In this document: in pieces, positions 42,280 to 50,654 of the stretch
How positions within the stretch are numbered: position 1 is the first letter of the stretch
Layout: each line of letters starts with the position of its first letter
The notes under the pieces: generated by a model
The model's database searches: none
Told to the model about the DNA's origin: nothing
The model's input: the letters and a program-made list of their open reading frames with translations, nothing else
NCBI GenBank assembly: GCA_014872805.1
Contig: WKFN01000002.1
Coordinates: 101,565-165,564, forward strand
Reading direction: 5' to 3'
DNA: 64,000 bases
Source: Opacimonas sp014872805
Lineage (GTDB): Bacteria; Pseudomonadota; Gammaproteobacteria; Enterobacterales; Alteromonadaceae
Made by a program: the position numbers and the translations under genes

Positions 42280-42636
42280 TCACAACTCATTAGATTCAGA
42301 CCATTCCCTTAACTGAGCAAGAATATCCAAAGCAGAACGCCCGAACTCAGTGAGCTCATAAGTCACCGCTACGGGGCGATTGCTAATTACAGTCCGAATA
42401 ACCATGCCACGCCCTTCAAGTTCTTTGAGGCGCTGGTCAATTATTTTCTTGCTCGCACCCCCTAGCATTCTGGTCAAATCATTAAACCGTACAGGCCCGT
42501 CTTTGAGGTGATAAATGATGGAGCCAGTCCATTTCCCGCCGATGATGCGCATGCCTTTCTCAATCGCACAAGGCTCCATACACGCATCATAAACTTTTTT
42601 TCGACCGTAACTATCTGTTTTAACTCGGCTTTTCAT
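42280..42636 (-). CDS. HxlR-family winged-helix regulator
   Basis: The 118-residue protein has the family core: C-E-P-C (MEPCAIEKGMRIIGGKWTGS), IIYHLKDGPVRFNDLTRMLG, QRLKELEGRGMV and a wing with VTYELTEFG. HxlR proteins sense electrophiles, quinones or aldehydes, often through the conserved N-terminal Cys. It diverges from a quinone-reductase-like gene, its likely target. Confidence 0.9.
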   Translation of the reverse strand: MKSRVKTDSYGRKKVYDACMEPCAIEKGMRIIGGKWTGSIIYHLKDGPVRFNDLTRMLGGASKKIIDQRLKELEGRGMVIRTVISNRPVAVTYELTEFGRSALDILAQLREWSESNEL

Positions 42637-42656
42637 GTATTCATGCTCATTTCATG

Positions 42657-42712
42657 CAGGTTACTAAAAGTATACTAATTGATTAATTATTACAGGTAAC
42701 AATAATATACCT
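42657..42712. promoter_or_regulatory. Imperfect direct repeats in the HxlR/oxidoreductase promoter region
   Basis: CAGGTTACTAAAAGTATACT (42657-42676) and CAGGTAACAATAATATACCT (42693-42712) are related 20-bp segments 36 bp apart between two divergent genes. They are possible HxlR operators. Confidence 0.35.
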
Positions 42713-42771
42713 ATAGAAATTAATTAACCACTTTTCTTTTTAATTGTTCGTTCAAAGTGAGGAAAGAAGAC

Positions 42772-43356
42772 ATGAGCAATATCTTGATTATTAACGCACA
42801 TCACAAATACCCATTTTCAGAGGGCCAACTAAACGGCGCACTGGTTCAAATGGCAGATGAACTGCTACAGGCCAAAGGCCACCAAACGCGCATCGTAGAT
42901 ATCGAGGAAGAATGGGATGTAGATACTGAGCTAGAAAACCATCAGTGGTCTGACACCATCATTCTTCAAACGCCTGTGAATTGGATGGGGGTACCTTGGA
43001 CGTTCAAGAAATATATGGATGAAGTATATACCGCAGGCATGGGGGGGCAATTGTGCAATGGTGATGGTCGTCATGAAGATGCACCCAAAGAAAACTATGG
43101 CGCGGGCGGTACTCTCACGGGAAAAAACTACATGCTGTCTTTGACATTTAATGCGCCGAAAGAAGCTTTTGATGACGAGAACGAGTACCTGTTTCAGGGT
43201 AAGAGTGTAGACGACCTATTCTTCCCAATGCACATGAACTTCCGCTTTTTTGGTATGGAAGCGCTGCCTACTTTCGCTAGTTTCGATGTGATGAAAAATG
43301 CAGAAGCTGAAAATGACTTCAAACGATTCTCTACTCACATTCAAGAGAATTTTTAA
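42772..43356 (+). CDS. NAD(P)H-dependent oxidoreductase, MdaB-like quinone reductase
   Basis: The 194-residue protein (ATG 42772 with GAGGAAAG upstream) has a flavodoxin-like fold: ILIINAHHKYPFSEGQLNGA at the N-terminus and LQTPVNWMGVPWTFKKYMDE, GGTLTGKNYMLSLTFNAP and FFPMHMNFRFFGMEALPTF. This fits the MdaB/DT-diaphorase group, which reduces quinones with two electrons using FAD or FMN. The divergent HxlR regulator probably senses the same quinone stress. Confidence 0.88.
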   Translation: MSNILIINAHHKYPFSEGQLNGALVQMADELLQAKGHQTRIVDIEEEWDVDTELENHQWSDTIILQTPVNWMGVPWTFKKYMDEVYTAGMGGQLCNGDGRHEDAPKENYGAGGTLTGKNYMLSLTFNAPKEAFDDENEYLFQGKSVDDLFFPMHMNFRFFGMEALPTFASFDVMKNAEAENDFKRFSTHIQENF

Positions 43357-43376
43357 TCCAATCAGGAGTGTGAATT

Positions 43377-43724
43377 GTGAATCTGCCACTTAAGAAGTTC
43401 CTTCCGGGATTTGTGCTGGTCATTATCGCGTCAGTTTCAAGTGCTCAGGAATTTGCACTAGCACACATTGAACCGCCAGAACACTACAACATTGTTTTGG
43501 AAAATGAGCATGTACTGATGCTTAAACCGGGTGAGTCTGATAGCGCTCACCGGCACCATAACGAAACGGTCTGCTTTCAAAAAGGCGACCAGCTAACGAT
43601 TACCTAGGAAAATTGAAAATTCTTTGTTGCTGATATTCCTGACACCCATGTAATGTGGCACGAAGCCTGGACCCACCAAGTAAGCAATACTGGGAGTACA
43701 GAAGTTATCGCCATTATTTTTTGA
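43377..43724 (+). pseudogene. Cupin-like secreted protein gene with two in-frame stops
   Basis: The frame starts at GTG with a signal-peptide-like N-terminus (FLPGFVLVIIASVSSAQE) and continues into a cupin-like pattern (HVLMLKPGESDSAHRHHNET). TAG ends it after QLTIT at 43608-43610, a TGA follows, and the same frame continues FFVADIPDTHVMWHEAWTHQ to TGA at 43722-43724. The gene is broken by nonsense changes without a frameshift. Confidence 0.6.
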
Positions 43725-43760
43725 GCAAAAATAGTTAAGTCATCTCTCAAAGGAATATTT

Positions 43761-44087
43761 ATGTTTACCTATTATGATGTTGATAATGCACCGGAAGAAT
43801 CAAAAACATTAATGTAAGCCTCCTTGAAAGGCTTCGGCATGGTGCCCAACCTACATAAAATATTAGCGAAAGCACCCGCCACCTATGAAGACTAAAACAC
43901 GGTATTTAACCTGTTTATGAAGCAAACCACCTTGTCGCCCATCGAGCAGCAAGTAGTCTTTATGACAGCCAAATTTGAAAACATCTGTCATTATTACGTG
44001 CCCGGACATACCTGGATGATGCATGCCGCAAAAATTCCGAATGATGTGATTGATGCAGGGTGGCAGGTGGCGCTGCGGAAAAACTGA
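43761..44087 (+). pseudogene. Carboxymuconolactone decarboxylase/AhpD-like gene with two in-frame stops
   Basis: The frame MFTYYDVDNAPEESKTLM is cut by TAA (43815-43817), continues ASLKGFGMVPNLHKILAKAP to a second TAA, then NTVFNLFMKQTTLSPIEQQV and FENICHYYVPGHTWMMHAAK. This is the CMD/AhpD-like family, in which a CxxC pair is usual; here the motif is CHYY, so the second Cys is also lost. The 3' end passes into the LtrA fragment at about 44060. Confidence 0.6.
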
Positions 44088-44674
44088 ATTTACATCCAAT
44101 CGATAGAGCTCACCTGGTGGAAAGAATTGGCCGGCTTGCCATCATCATTTTAGGTGAGTCGGTTATCGCCATGGTTGGTTCACTCGATCATGAGCGATGG
44201 AATACCATGGACATCGCTTCCGCTGCGACAGGTTTCTTGTTGATTGGAGCTATCTGGTGGAGCTACTTTGACAGCTTCCCAACCCTTGAACGTGCAAAAC
44301 GCTTAACAATTGGCAACGTATTGATCTTTACTCACCTATTGATCTGTTTGGACTTGTTGGTTTTGGCGAATTTGATTCGCCATGCGATTTTGGGTGACCT
44401 AGATCGGCCAACCTTCGGGCTACTGGCTGTTACAGGCCTGAGCTTATTCTATCTTGGGAAGCAAATCCCTTACTGGTATGCCTTTCCACCTTGGCGTTCG
44501 GCTATCGTTACGAACACAATTGTATGTGTCAGTATTACCCTTGCCAGCTCTTTCCTCTCCAAGTCCGAATATTCACTTATTAGGATGACGGTCGGTATGC
44601 TGGTATATGTTTATCTGACTTTCAAACGCATTCTTTCAGTGAACGTAAAAGCATTCTTGGATAAGCATCACTAA
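44060..44674 (+). pseudogene. 5'-truncated low-temperature-requirement A (LtrA) gene
   Basis: The open frame of 204 codons encodes the C-terminal half of an LtrA-family membrane protein: HLVERIGRLAIIILGESVIA and several later membrane helices (FLLIGAIWWSYF, LIFTHLLICLDLLVLANL). Full-length LtrA proteins have about 380 residues. The first half is missing and the junction joins the CMD-like remnant, so this is a deletion fusion. The GTG at 44060 is not a convincing start. Confidence 0.65.
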
Positions 44675-44716
44675 TCAGCTACACATATTAACAGTATATA
44701 TACGGGAGAATTATTT

Positions 44717-45049
44717 ATGTCAGATACCTATACCATCCATTGCGACTGTAAAGCAGTGGAAGTTGAGATGATTGGAGACCCCAAGGTTAACGCCTATTGC
44801 CACTGTGAAGATTGCCGAGAGCTTTTACAAGTCCCTTACCGTTCAGTACTCGCTTAGGAAGAACATCAACTCAACTTCACTAAAGGGCAAAGTAATGCTG
44901 TTGAGTTCCAGTATCCTACGAAAAGGATGAAACGTATTTTCTGTAAACACTGCGGCGATGTACTTTACAACACGAATGCCATGGAATGGAAACTAGTGCC
45001 TAAACTCATGTTTAGAAAATGCAACAATGATCAACCAAGTTTCTGCTAG
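44717..45049 (+). pseudogene. GFA-family (CENP-V/glutathione-dependent formaldehyde-activating) gene with one in-frame stop
   Basis: The frame MSDTYTIHCDCKAVEVEMIG and NAYCHCEDCRELL shows the zinc-binding Cys pattern of GFA proteins. A TAG at 44855-44857 interrupts it after SVLA, and the same frame continues EEHQLNFTKGQSNAVEF and RIFCKHCGDVLYNT to TAG. A good AGGGAG-like site is absent (GGGAGAA lies upstream). One nonsense change separates it from an intact gene. Confidence 0.65.
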
Positions 45050-45300
45050 CTTCTGACAAACATGGTTCCGAAGCTCCTGCGTATGCATAAACCCGCACTA
45101 GCTTACTCAAGCAATTGAGGGACTAATTCAGTTCCTATAGCGGGAACCAAACCGGTGTCCCGCCCCACCACCAAACAAAACAATCCTGCGCTCGAAGAGG
45201 GTATGATAGTTTTCAAGTCTTTAGCATTGATTCAAGTTCGCTCAGTTGACTCATTCCGATAAACACATACACTTACACATATAAAACATATGGAGGTTCT
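45050..45300. other. Intergenic region before the toxin-antitoxin pair
   Basis: No gene is seen. A GCGGGA/TCCCGC inverted repeat lies near 45140-45165. GGAGG stands 6 bases before the antitoxin ATG at 45301. Confidence 0.4.
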
Positions 45301-45531
45301 ATGCGACAAGTCACTATTTACCTTGATGCAAAAACTGAGAAGAAAATGCTGGAATCCGTTCAGGCGTCAGGGTTATCAAAAAGTAAGTGGATAGCACAGT
45401 TAATCGAAAAAAACACTCGGACAGATTGGCCTTTAGAAGTCAGAGAAATGAGCGGTTCATGGAATGATTTTCCTACCGTTGAAGAGTTCAGGGATAATCA
45501 AAGCGCTGATTTACCAAGGGAGGATTGGTAG
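45301..45531 (+). CDS. VapB-type antitoxin (ribbon-helix-helix)
   Basis: The 76-residue protein has an N-terminal RHH/CopG fold (MRQVTIYLDAKTEKKMLESV, then GLSKSKWIAQLI) that should bind its own operator, and an acidic C-terminal tail (FPTVEEFRDNQSADLPRED) that would wrap the toxin. GGAGG precedes it. The stop overlaps the toxin start (TAGTG), typical of a toxin-antitoxin operon. Confidence 0.85.
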   Translation: MRQVTIYLDAKTEKKMLESVQASGLSKSKWIAQLIEKNTRTDWPLEVREMSGSWNDFPTVEEFRDNQSADLPREDW

Positions 45532-45923
45532 TGTTTTCGCTTGATACCAATACATTGATTTATTTTTTCAAAGGTCAGGGAAATGTCAAACACCACTTAT
45601 TAGATGTTCCTCCAAGTGATATATACATACCATCTGTTGTTGTTTATGAGCTTGAATATGGATTAAACCGAAGCACTTCCCCAAACAAACGTCGCAAACA
45701 GTTAAACACATTTCTAAACCATGTTTGTGTTGGTTCATTTGAAAATAACGCAGCTAGGATTGCAGGTAAGATCAAACATGAGTTGGCTATGCACGGAAAT
45801 TTAATTGGACCTCATGATATTTTAATCGCAGCAGAAACACTGAGCCAAAACAAAACATTAGTTACTCGAAATATTTCGGAATTCTCTAAAGTAAACAGCT
45901 TATCACTGGTTAACTGGTATTAA
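45531..45923 (+). CDS. VapC-type PIN-domain ribonuclease toxin
   Basis: From the GTG at 45531 the product has 130 residues with the PIN acidic residues: D5 in FSLDTNTLIYFF, Glu in VYELEYGLNR and Asp in IGPHDILIAA, plus VTRNISEF. VapC toxins cut tRNA or rRNA when freed from the antitoxin. The GTG overlaps the antitoxin stop (TAGTG), which favours it over a TTG at 45525. Confidence 0.9.
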   Translation: MFSLDTNTLIYFFKGQGNVKHHLLDVPPSDIYIPSVVVYELEYGLNRSTSPNKRRKQLNTFLNHVCVGSFENNAARIAGKIKHELAMHGNLIGPHDILIAAETLSQNKTLVTRNISEFSKVNSLSLVNWY

Positions 45924-46005
45924 TTGTTCGAAACAAAATCCTTGCGCTAGCGCTGATTTTTGCTAGTATACGCGCTCGCAATCTGATGGGTTGCAACAAA
46001 TTTCC

Positions 46006-46096
46006 GGAGAGATGGCTGAGTGGCTGAAGGCGCACGCCTGGAAAGTGTGTATACGTTAATAGCGTATCGAGGGTTCGAATCCCTCTCTCTCCGCCA
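46006..46096 (+). tRNA. serT: tRNA-Ser (GGA)
   Basis: The 91-nt gene has acceptor arms GGAGAGA and TCTCTCC, anticodon loop CTGGAAA (anticodon GGA, Ser), a long variable arm typical of serine tRNAs, T-arm GGGTTCGAATCCC and encoded CCA (46094-46096). It reads UCC and UCU codons. Confidence 0.95.
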
Positions 46097-46106
46097 GACA
46101 TGAAAC

Positions 46107-46130
46107 AACCGCCCTTGAGGCGGTTTTTTT
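46107..46130 (+). terminator. Terminator of tRNA-Ser
   Basis: ACCGCC (46108-46113), loop CTTGA and GGCGGT (46119-46124) are followed by seven T. It lies 11 bases after the tRNA 3' end. Confidence 0.9.
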
Positions 46131-46257
46131 ATATGTGAAGGAATAGAGAGATAAGATGAGAACCTTGGTTCGACAAATTCGTCAGGAACGAATTTGAATT
46201 GCCGAAGGCACTGCGAAGCAGCGAGGGCACGACGCCCGAGGTAATCCCTCAATCGAA

Positions 46258-46292
46258 GCCAGACATCAAACAATCGCCCTTGTGGCGGTTTT
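46258..46292 (+). repeat. Degenerate copy of the tRNA-Ser 3' end and terminator
   Basis: Thirty-five bases (46258-46292) match 46093-46127 with three mismatches, covering the last tRNA bases, the spacer and the terminator stem. Upstream of it only a scrambled tRNA-like stretch (GGTAATCCCTC) remains. It may be a decayed tandem tRNA-Ser or the footprint of an element once inserted here. Confidence 0.5.
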
Positions 46293-46371
46293 GTTATTTG
46301 AAGTTTTGTCATCAAAACTTAACACAATTTCTGTATTTTGTGACCTTTAAATCCTAATCATTTAATTTACG

Positions 46372-46869
46372 ATGCTCAAAGTTCTTTATATCTGCACTCA
46401 CAACCGCTGTCGCAGTATTTTATCCGAAGCGATTACCCAGCATTTGGCAGGTGACCTTATAGATGCGCGCAGTGCCGGAAGCCAGCCAGTAGGCGCCGTC
46501 CATCCACTGAGTATCTATTACCTCAAAGAGAAAGGCATTAAGACTAAGCACCTTCGCAGTCAATCATGGGATGATTTTGCTGATTTTCAGCCTGATCTGG
46601 TTATCACTGTCTGTGATTCAGCGGCTAAAGAAACCTGCCCTGTTTGGTTTGGGGACGCAGTTCAAGCGCATTGGGGACTATCAGATCCGTCAAAACTGAG
46701 CGGCACTGATGAAGCAAAAGCACAGGCCTTTAGGGAATGTATTGCCAATATTTCACTGCGCGTAGAAAAGCTTAAAAACATCGCTGCACATGCGAAAAGT
46801 CCAGCTGAAATCCGCACTATGCTCAAAGATTTCGGCGCAGTTATCAAATCAAACTCTAACAAATCATAA
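46372..46869 (+). CDS. arsC: Arsenate reductase, thioredoxin-coupled low-molecular-weight-phosphatase type
   Basis: The 165-residue protein has the P-loop CTHNRCRS (C8-x5-R14) and the two further redox cysteines C81 and C89 (TVCDSAAKETCPVW). This is the triple-Cys pattern of thioredoxin-linked ArsC. It reduces arsenate to arsenite, which the next gene exports. The C-terminal tail of about 20 residues is a little longer than usual. No ArsR gene is in the window. Confidence 0.93.
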   Translation: MLKVLYICTHNRCRSILSEAITQHLAGDLIDARSAGSQPVGAVHPLSIYYLKEKGIKTKHLRSQSWDDFADFQPDLVITVCDSAAKETCPVWFGDAVQAHWGLSDPSKLSGTDEAKAQAFRECIANISLRVEKLKNIAAHAKSPAEIRTMLKDFGAVIKSNSNKS

Positions 46870-46897
46870 TCACTCAAAATAACAACACGGAATCGCT

Positions 46898-47911
46898 ATG
46901 GGATTATTTGAACGCTATCTATCAGTTTGGGTTGGCTTATGTATTCTAGCCGGGATTGGTCTAGGTAATCTTGCGCCATCCATTTTCACTGGCATTGCAT
47001 CGCTTGAATTTGCGCATGTTAATCTTGTCGTGGCAGTGCTGATTTGGCTCATGATTTATCCCATGATGGTACAGGTCGATTTTACGGCGATCAAACGCGT
47101 CGGCGAAAAACCGCAAGGCATTATCTTAACCCTAATCATCAACTGGCTCATCAAACCGTTTACGATGGCTTTTTTGGGTTGGCTGTTTTTTAAAGTGATC
47201 TTTGTTGATTTGGTCGACCCACAAACGGCCACAGAATACATTGCAGGCATGATTTTATTAGGCGTTGCTCCCTGTACCGCAATGGTGTTTGTCTGGAGCC
47301 AACTGACCAAAGGCGATGCCAACTACACCCTAGTGCAAGTCTCGATCAATGATGTGATCATGATCTTTGCCTTCGCGCCTATTGCGGGTTTATTGCTTGG
47401 TTTAACTGATATCACTGTGCCCTGGGATACATTACTACTTTCGGTGATGCTTTATGTCGTCATTCCTCTTGTTGCTGGCGCTTATACGCGCCAAAAACTC
47501 ATGCAAAACAATTCGTTAGATACGTTCTTAGCCAAAATCAAACCTTGGTCTATTATTGGCTTACTCAGCACTGTCGTTATTTTATTTGGTTTACAAGCGC
47601 CTACCATTATTGCTAATCCAACGGCGATCGTGTTGATTGCGATTCCATTACTACTGCAAACCTACGGCATTTTTGCGGTTGCCTATTTTGCAGCCAAGAA
47701 AATGGACTTACCGCATAATGTCGCGGCCCCTGCTTGTATGATTGGTACATCGAATTTTTTTGAACTCGCGGTTGCGGTCGCTATTTCGTTATTTGGTTTG
47801 CAATCTGGCGCCGCGCTGGCAACCGTGGTTGGTGTATTAGTCGAAGTGCCTGTCATGTTAACTCTGGTGTGGTTTGCCAATCGAACGCGCCACTGGTTTT
47901 CCAACCAATAA
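46898..47911 (+). CDS. acr3: Arsenite efflux transporter, ACR3 family
   Basis: The 337-residue membrane protein has about ten hydrophobic helices and the ACR3 motif GVAPCTAMVFVWSQLTKGDA, which holds the conserved Cys. It pumps arsenite out of the cell using the proton gradient. It follows arsC by 28 bases, so the pair gives arsenate resistance. Length is slightly below typical ACR3 (about 345-390). Confidence 0.93.
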   Translation: MGLFERYLSVWVGLCILAGIGLGNLAPSIFTGIASLEFAHVNLVVAVLIWLMIYPMMVQVDFTAIKRVGEKPQGIILTLIINWLIKPFTMAFLGWLFFKVIFVDLVDPQTATEYIAGMILLGVAPCTAMVFVWSQLTKGDANYTLVQVSINDVIMIFAFAPIAGLLLGLTDITVPWDTLLLSVMLYVVIPLVAGAYTRQKLMQNNSLDTFLAKIKPWSIIGLLSTVVILFGLQAPTIIANPTAIVLIAIPLLLQTYGIFAVAYFAAKKMDLPHNVAAPACMIGTSNFFELAVAVAISLFGLQSGAALATVVGVLVEVPVMLTLVWFANRTRHWFSNQ

Positions 47912-48036
47912 TCTAGAAATCGGTTGGGCTGGCGCAAAACCAAGTCAATGCTTTTAGTTACCCTTGAGCACAGCTTATAGGGGCTGGTAATTTTTACATT
48001 TGGCATTGGGGCGCATTTTGATACTAGAAAGTCGTA

Positions 48037-48069
48037 ATTAAAAAAGCCCCCAAGCTTTCGCCTGAGGGC
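48037..48069 (-). terminator. Terminator after ahpF
   Basis: GCCCCCAAGC and GCCTGAGGGC (48046-48055 and 48060-48069) pair with two mismatches around TTTC. On the minus strand the stem runs into TTTTTTAATT. It closes the ahpCF transcript. Confidence 0.65.
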
Positions 48070-48160
48070 CAAAAGGTTCCATTAGTTAGTAGGCCGTTGG
48101 AACCTTTCATGCTGGCAATTGCTACCAAAGCTCAGCACGGAGGGTTAAAACCTGTTTTCT

Positions 48161-49717
48161 TTAAAAGTTCTTAAGCAAGTAATCAAAGGCCGCCAAACTC
48201 GCTTTTGAACCTTCGCCCATCGCAATGATGATTTGCTTATAAGGCACGGTCGTGACATCACCACAAGCAAAGATCCCCGGCGCGGAGGTTTCACCTTTTT
48301 CATTGATGACCACCTCACCGTATGGCGTCAACTCTACTACACCTTTTAACACTTGTGAGTTAGGCACCAAACCGATTTGTACAAAGATACCGTCTAATGC
48401 TTGTTGCTTAATCTCGCCAGTTTCACGCTCTTCATACTCAATTGCGCTGACTTTGCCATTGTTTGCCAATACTTGCTTGGTCGCGGCGTTCTTCACAACA
48501 GTAATGTTGTCGCGTTTGGCCATCTGGTCGACCAAGACCTGGTCAGCTTTTAGCTCAGGTAAAAACTCATAGACAGTCACTGATTTTACAATGCCGGACA
48601 AATCTAAAGCAGCTTCTACACCGCTATTACCGCCACCAATAACAGCCACATCTTTGCCTTTATAAAATGGACCATCACAATGTGGACAATAAGCCACGCC
48701 ATTACCAATATTTTCTTTTTCGCCAGGAACATTGAGCTCTCTCCAGTTTGCGCCAGTTGCCACAATCAGCGTTTTGGTCTCTATGATTTCTCCGCTCGAA
48801 AGAGTGAGCTTTTTGATATCCCCTTGCTCAATCTGCGTCACACGTAAATGTTCTTTGAGCGTGACATCATAGTCATTCAAGTGATCCATCATCGCGCCGG
48901 TCAACTTAGGGCCCGTGGTGGATGACACCGAAATCAAGTTTTCAATCCCCATGGTTTCTTTGACTTGACCACCGAATTTCTCTGCAATTACAGTCACAGC
49001 AAGGCCTTTACGCGCGGCATAAATAGCTGCTGCCACACCCGCTGGGCCGCCACCTAGCACAGTCACATCTTGTAGCGGCAACTGCTCGGCGGGTTGCGCT
49101 TTACTTGCCAGTTCAGGTTCAAATTCCTGTAACTTACTGACTAATACCGCAGTGTCTACTTTGCCATTTGCAAATACCTGGCCGTTAAGCAAAACGGTTG
49201 GCACGCCTTGAATATTGTTTTGCTCAATGAGTTCTGGATACAACCCACCGTCAATCATTTCACTGCTGATGTTTGGATTTAACAACGCAAACTGATTGAG
49301 CGCCTGTACCACATCTGGACAGTTGTGACAGCTTAAAGAGACATAGACTTCAAACTGTAATGGGCTATCCACGGCCTTAATGATTTGCTGAATACCGCTG
49401 TCCAATTTCATATCTGTGCCGGTTGCATGCAGCATCGCGAGCACTAGAGAGTTAAATTCATGTCCCGATGGAATGCCGGAGAAAATAATCCCAGTCGGTT
49501 CATCGTTGACGTACAGCGCAAACGAAATTGGACTGCGTAGTTCTGCCACATCGCGCTCGACTAGACTTAATTTGTCATTCACAGAGGCAATGTCGCTTAA
49601 AAAAGTTTTGAGTTCATCACGCTTTTCGTGCTCGCCAACCTGTAACACAAATGATAGAGGCGCATTCATGTTTTGCGTGTATTGTGTCAATGCTTGTTTG
49701 ATTTCTGGAGTAATCAT
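48161..49717 (-). CDS. ahpF: Alkyl hydroperoxide reductase subunit F
   Basis: The 518-residue flavoprotein has an N-terminal double thioredoxin domain with CHNC (VSLSCHNCPDVVQ, about 129-132), an FAD motif GGGPAGVAAAIYAARKG, the redox centre CPHCDG and an NAD(P) motif VIGGGNSGVEAAL. It transfers electrons from NADH to AhpC. It follows ahpC with a 90-base spacer holding a hairpin. Confidence 0.96.
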   Translation of the reverse strand: MITPEIKQALTQYTQNMNAPLSFVLQVGEHEKRDELKTFLSDIASVNDKLSLVERDVAELRSPISFALYVNDEPTGIIFSGIPSGHEFNSLVLAMLHATGTDMKLDSGIQQIIKAVDSPLQFEVYVSLSCHNCPDVVQALNQFALLNPNISSEMIDGGLYPELIEQNNIQGVPTVLLNGQVFANGKVDTAVLVSKLQEFEPELASKAQPAEQLPLQDVTVLGGGPAGVAAAIYAARKGLAVTVIAEKFGGQVKETMGIENLISVSSTTGPKLTGAMMDHLNDYDVTLKEHLRVTQIEQGDIKKLTLSSGEIIETKTLIVATGANWRELNVPGEKENIGNGVAYCPHCDGPFYKGKDVAVIGGGNSGVEAALDLSGIVKSVTVYEFLPELKADQVLVDQMAKRDNITVVKNAATKQVLANNGKVSAIEYEERETGEIKQQALDGIFVQIGLVPNSQVLKGVVELTPYGEVVINEKGETSAPGIFACGDVTTVPYKQIIIAMGEGSKASLAAFDYLLKNF

Positions 49718-49758
49718 TTGTTTTGGTCCTTAAATATGAGCCAGTAGGTTGAGAGATT

Positions 49759-49780
49759 GGGGAAGGCACATGCCCTCCCC
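49759..49780. promoter_or_regulatory. Hairpin between ahpC and ahpF
   Basis: GGGGAAGGCA and TGCCCTCCCC form a stem with one mismatch and no T-run after it. It may protect the ahpC mRNA or lower read-through to ahpF, which fits the usual excess of AhpC. Confidence 0.5.
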
Positions 49781-49808
49781 GTTCTGTCGTAGGGTACTTG
49801 TGATTTAT

Positions 49809-50381
49809 TTAGATTTTGCCAACTAAGTCTAGGCTTGGTGCAAGGGTTGCTTGACCTTCTTCCCATGCCGCTGGACATACTTCGCCGTCGTGGTTTGCTA
49901 CGTACTGAGCAGCTTTCACTTTACGCAATGTATCTTTTGCAGAACGACCAATGCCTAGGTCGTGGATTTCAGCAACCTTGATAACACCTTCAGGGTTAAC
50001 TATGAAAGTGCCGCGCAATGCTTGGCCAGCTTCTTCGATCATGATGTCAAAACCACGAGTGATCGCACCAGTAGTGTCACCTAACATTGGGTAAGTGACC
50101 TTGCTGATTGCTTCTGAGTTTTCATGCCACGCTTTGTGGACAAAGTGTGAGTCAGTTGATACTGCGTATACCTCAACACCCAATTCTTTTAATTCACCGT
50201 AAACATTTTGCATGTCTTCTAGTTCAGTTGGACATACAAATGTGAAGTCTGCTGGGTAGAATAAGAATACAGACCATTTGCCTTTTACATCCGTTTCAGA
50301 GTTGATGGTGACAAAATCTTTTTCGCCAGGCACAAATGCTTGTGTTTCAAATTGAGGTATAGTTTGGTTAATTTTAGCCAT
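49809..50381 (-). CDS. ahpC: Alkyl hydroperoxide reductase subunit C (peroxiredoxin)
   Basis: The start MAKINQTIPQF at 50381 gives 190 residues. A longer frame upstream is not coding. The peroxidatic Cys is C50 (FTFVCPTEL) and the resolving Cys is C169 (DGEVCPAAW). This typical two-Cys peroxiredoxin reduces H2O2, organic peroxides and peroxynitrite and is recycled by AhpF downstream. A 13-bp inverted repeat lies upstream. Confidence 0.96.
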   Translation of the reverse strand: MAKINQTIPQFETQAFVPGEKDFVTINSETDVKGKWSVFLFYPADFTFVCPTELEDMQNVYGELKELGVEVYAVSTDSHFVHKAWHENSEAISKVTYPMLGDTTGAITRGFDIMIEEAGQALRGTFIVNPEGVIKVAEIHDLGIGRSAKDTLRKVKAAQYVANHDGEVCPAAWEEGQATLAPSLDLVGKI

Positions 50382-50509
50382 TTTAATAATCCTTAAAGTA
50401 AAAAAATAAAGTTTGTTATTACAAATCGTTCGTTGGAATTTTTTAACCTCTCCGCTGAACTTGGATATAGTATGGCCCTCTTTTTTGAACATTTAAAATG
50501 AATAATTTA

Positions 50510-50544
50510 GATTACCATAATCCAAAAAACAGATTATGGTAATC
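50510..50544. promoter_or_regulatory. 13-bp perfect inverted repeat upstream of ahpC
   Basis: GATTACCATAATC (50510-50522) and GATTATGGTAATC (50532-50544) are perfect inverted arms 9 bases apart. They lie between the stop of the MBL gene and ahpC, both on the minus strand. This could be a terminator without a strong T-run or an operator for ahpC. Confidence 0.45.
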
Positions 50545-50654
50545 AGCATAAACACAAAACCTGCTGAGTTATGTCTAGCATGAGCAGGCTCTTAAACGAT
50601 ATGACGATTAGTGAAATTCGTTCGAATGGTCTTTAGTTTGGAAACGATGGAACA

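Noticed and set aside
42067..42312. 81-codon plus-strand frame after attR
   Set aside because: It begins inside the ssrA terminator hairpin, lacks a ribosome binding site and resembles no family.
45947..46315. Minus-strand frame containing ERDSNPRY
   Set aside because: It is the complement of the tRNA-Ser gene and its degenerate copy, a common false gene call.
50382..50492. 37-codon N-terminal extension of AhpC
   Set aside because: Peroxiredoxin homology starts at MAKINQ; the upstream part is promoter sequence.
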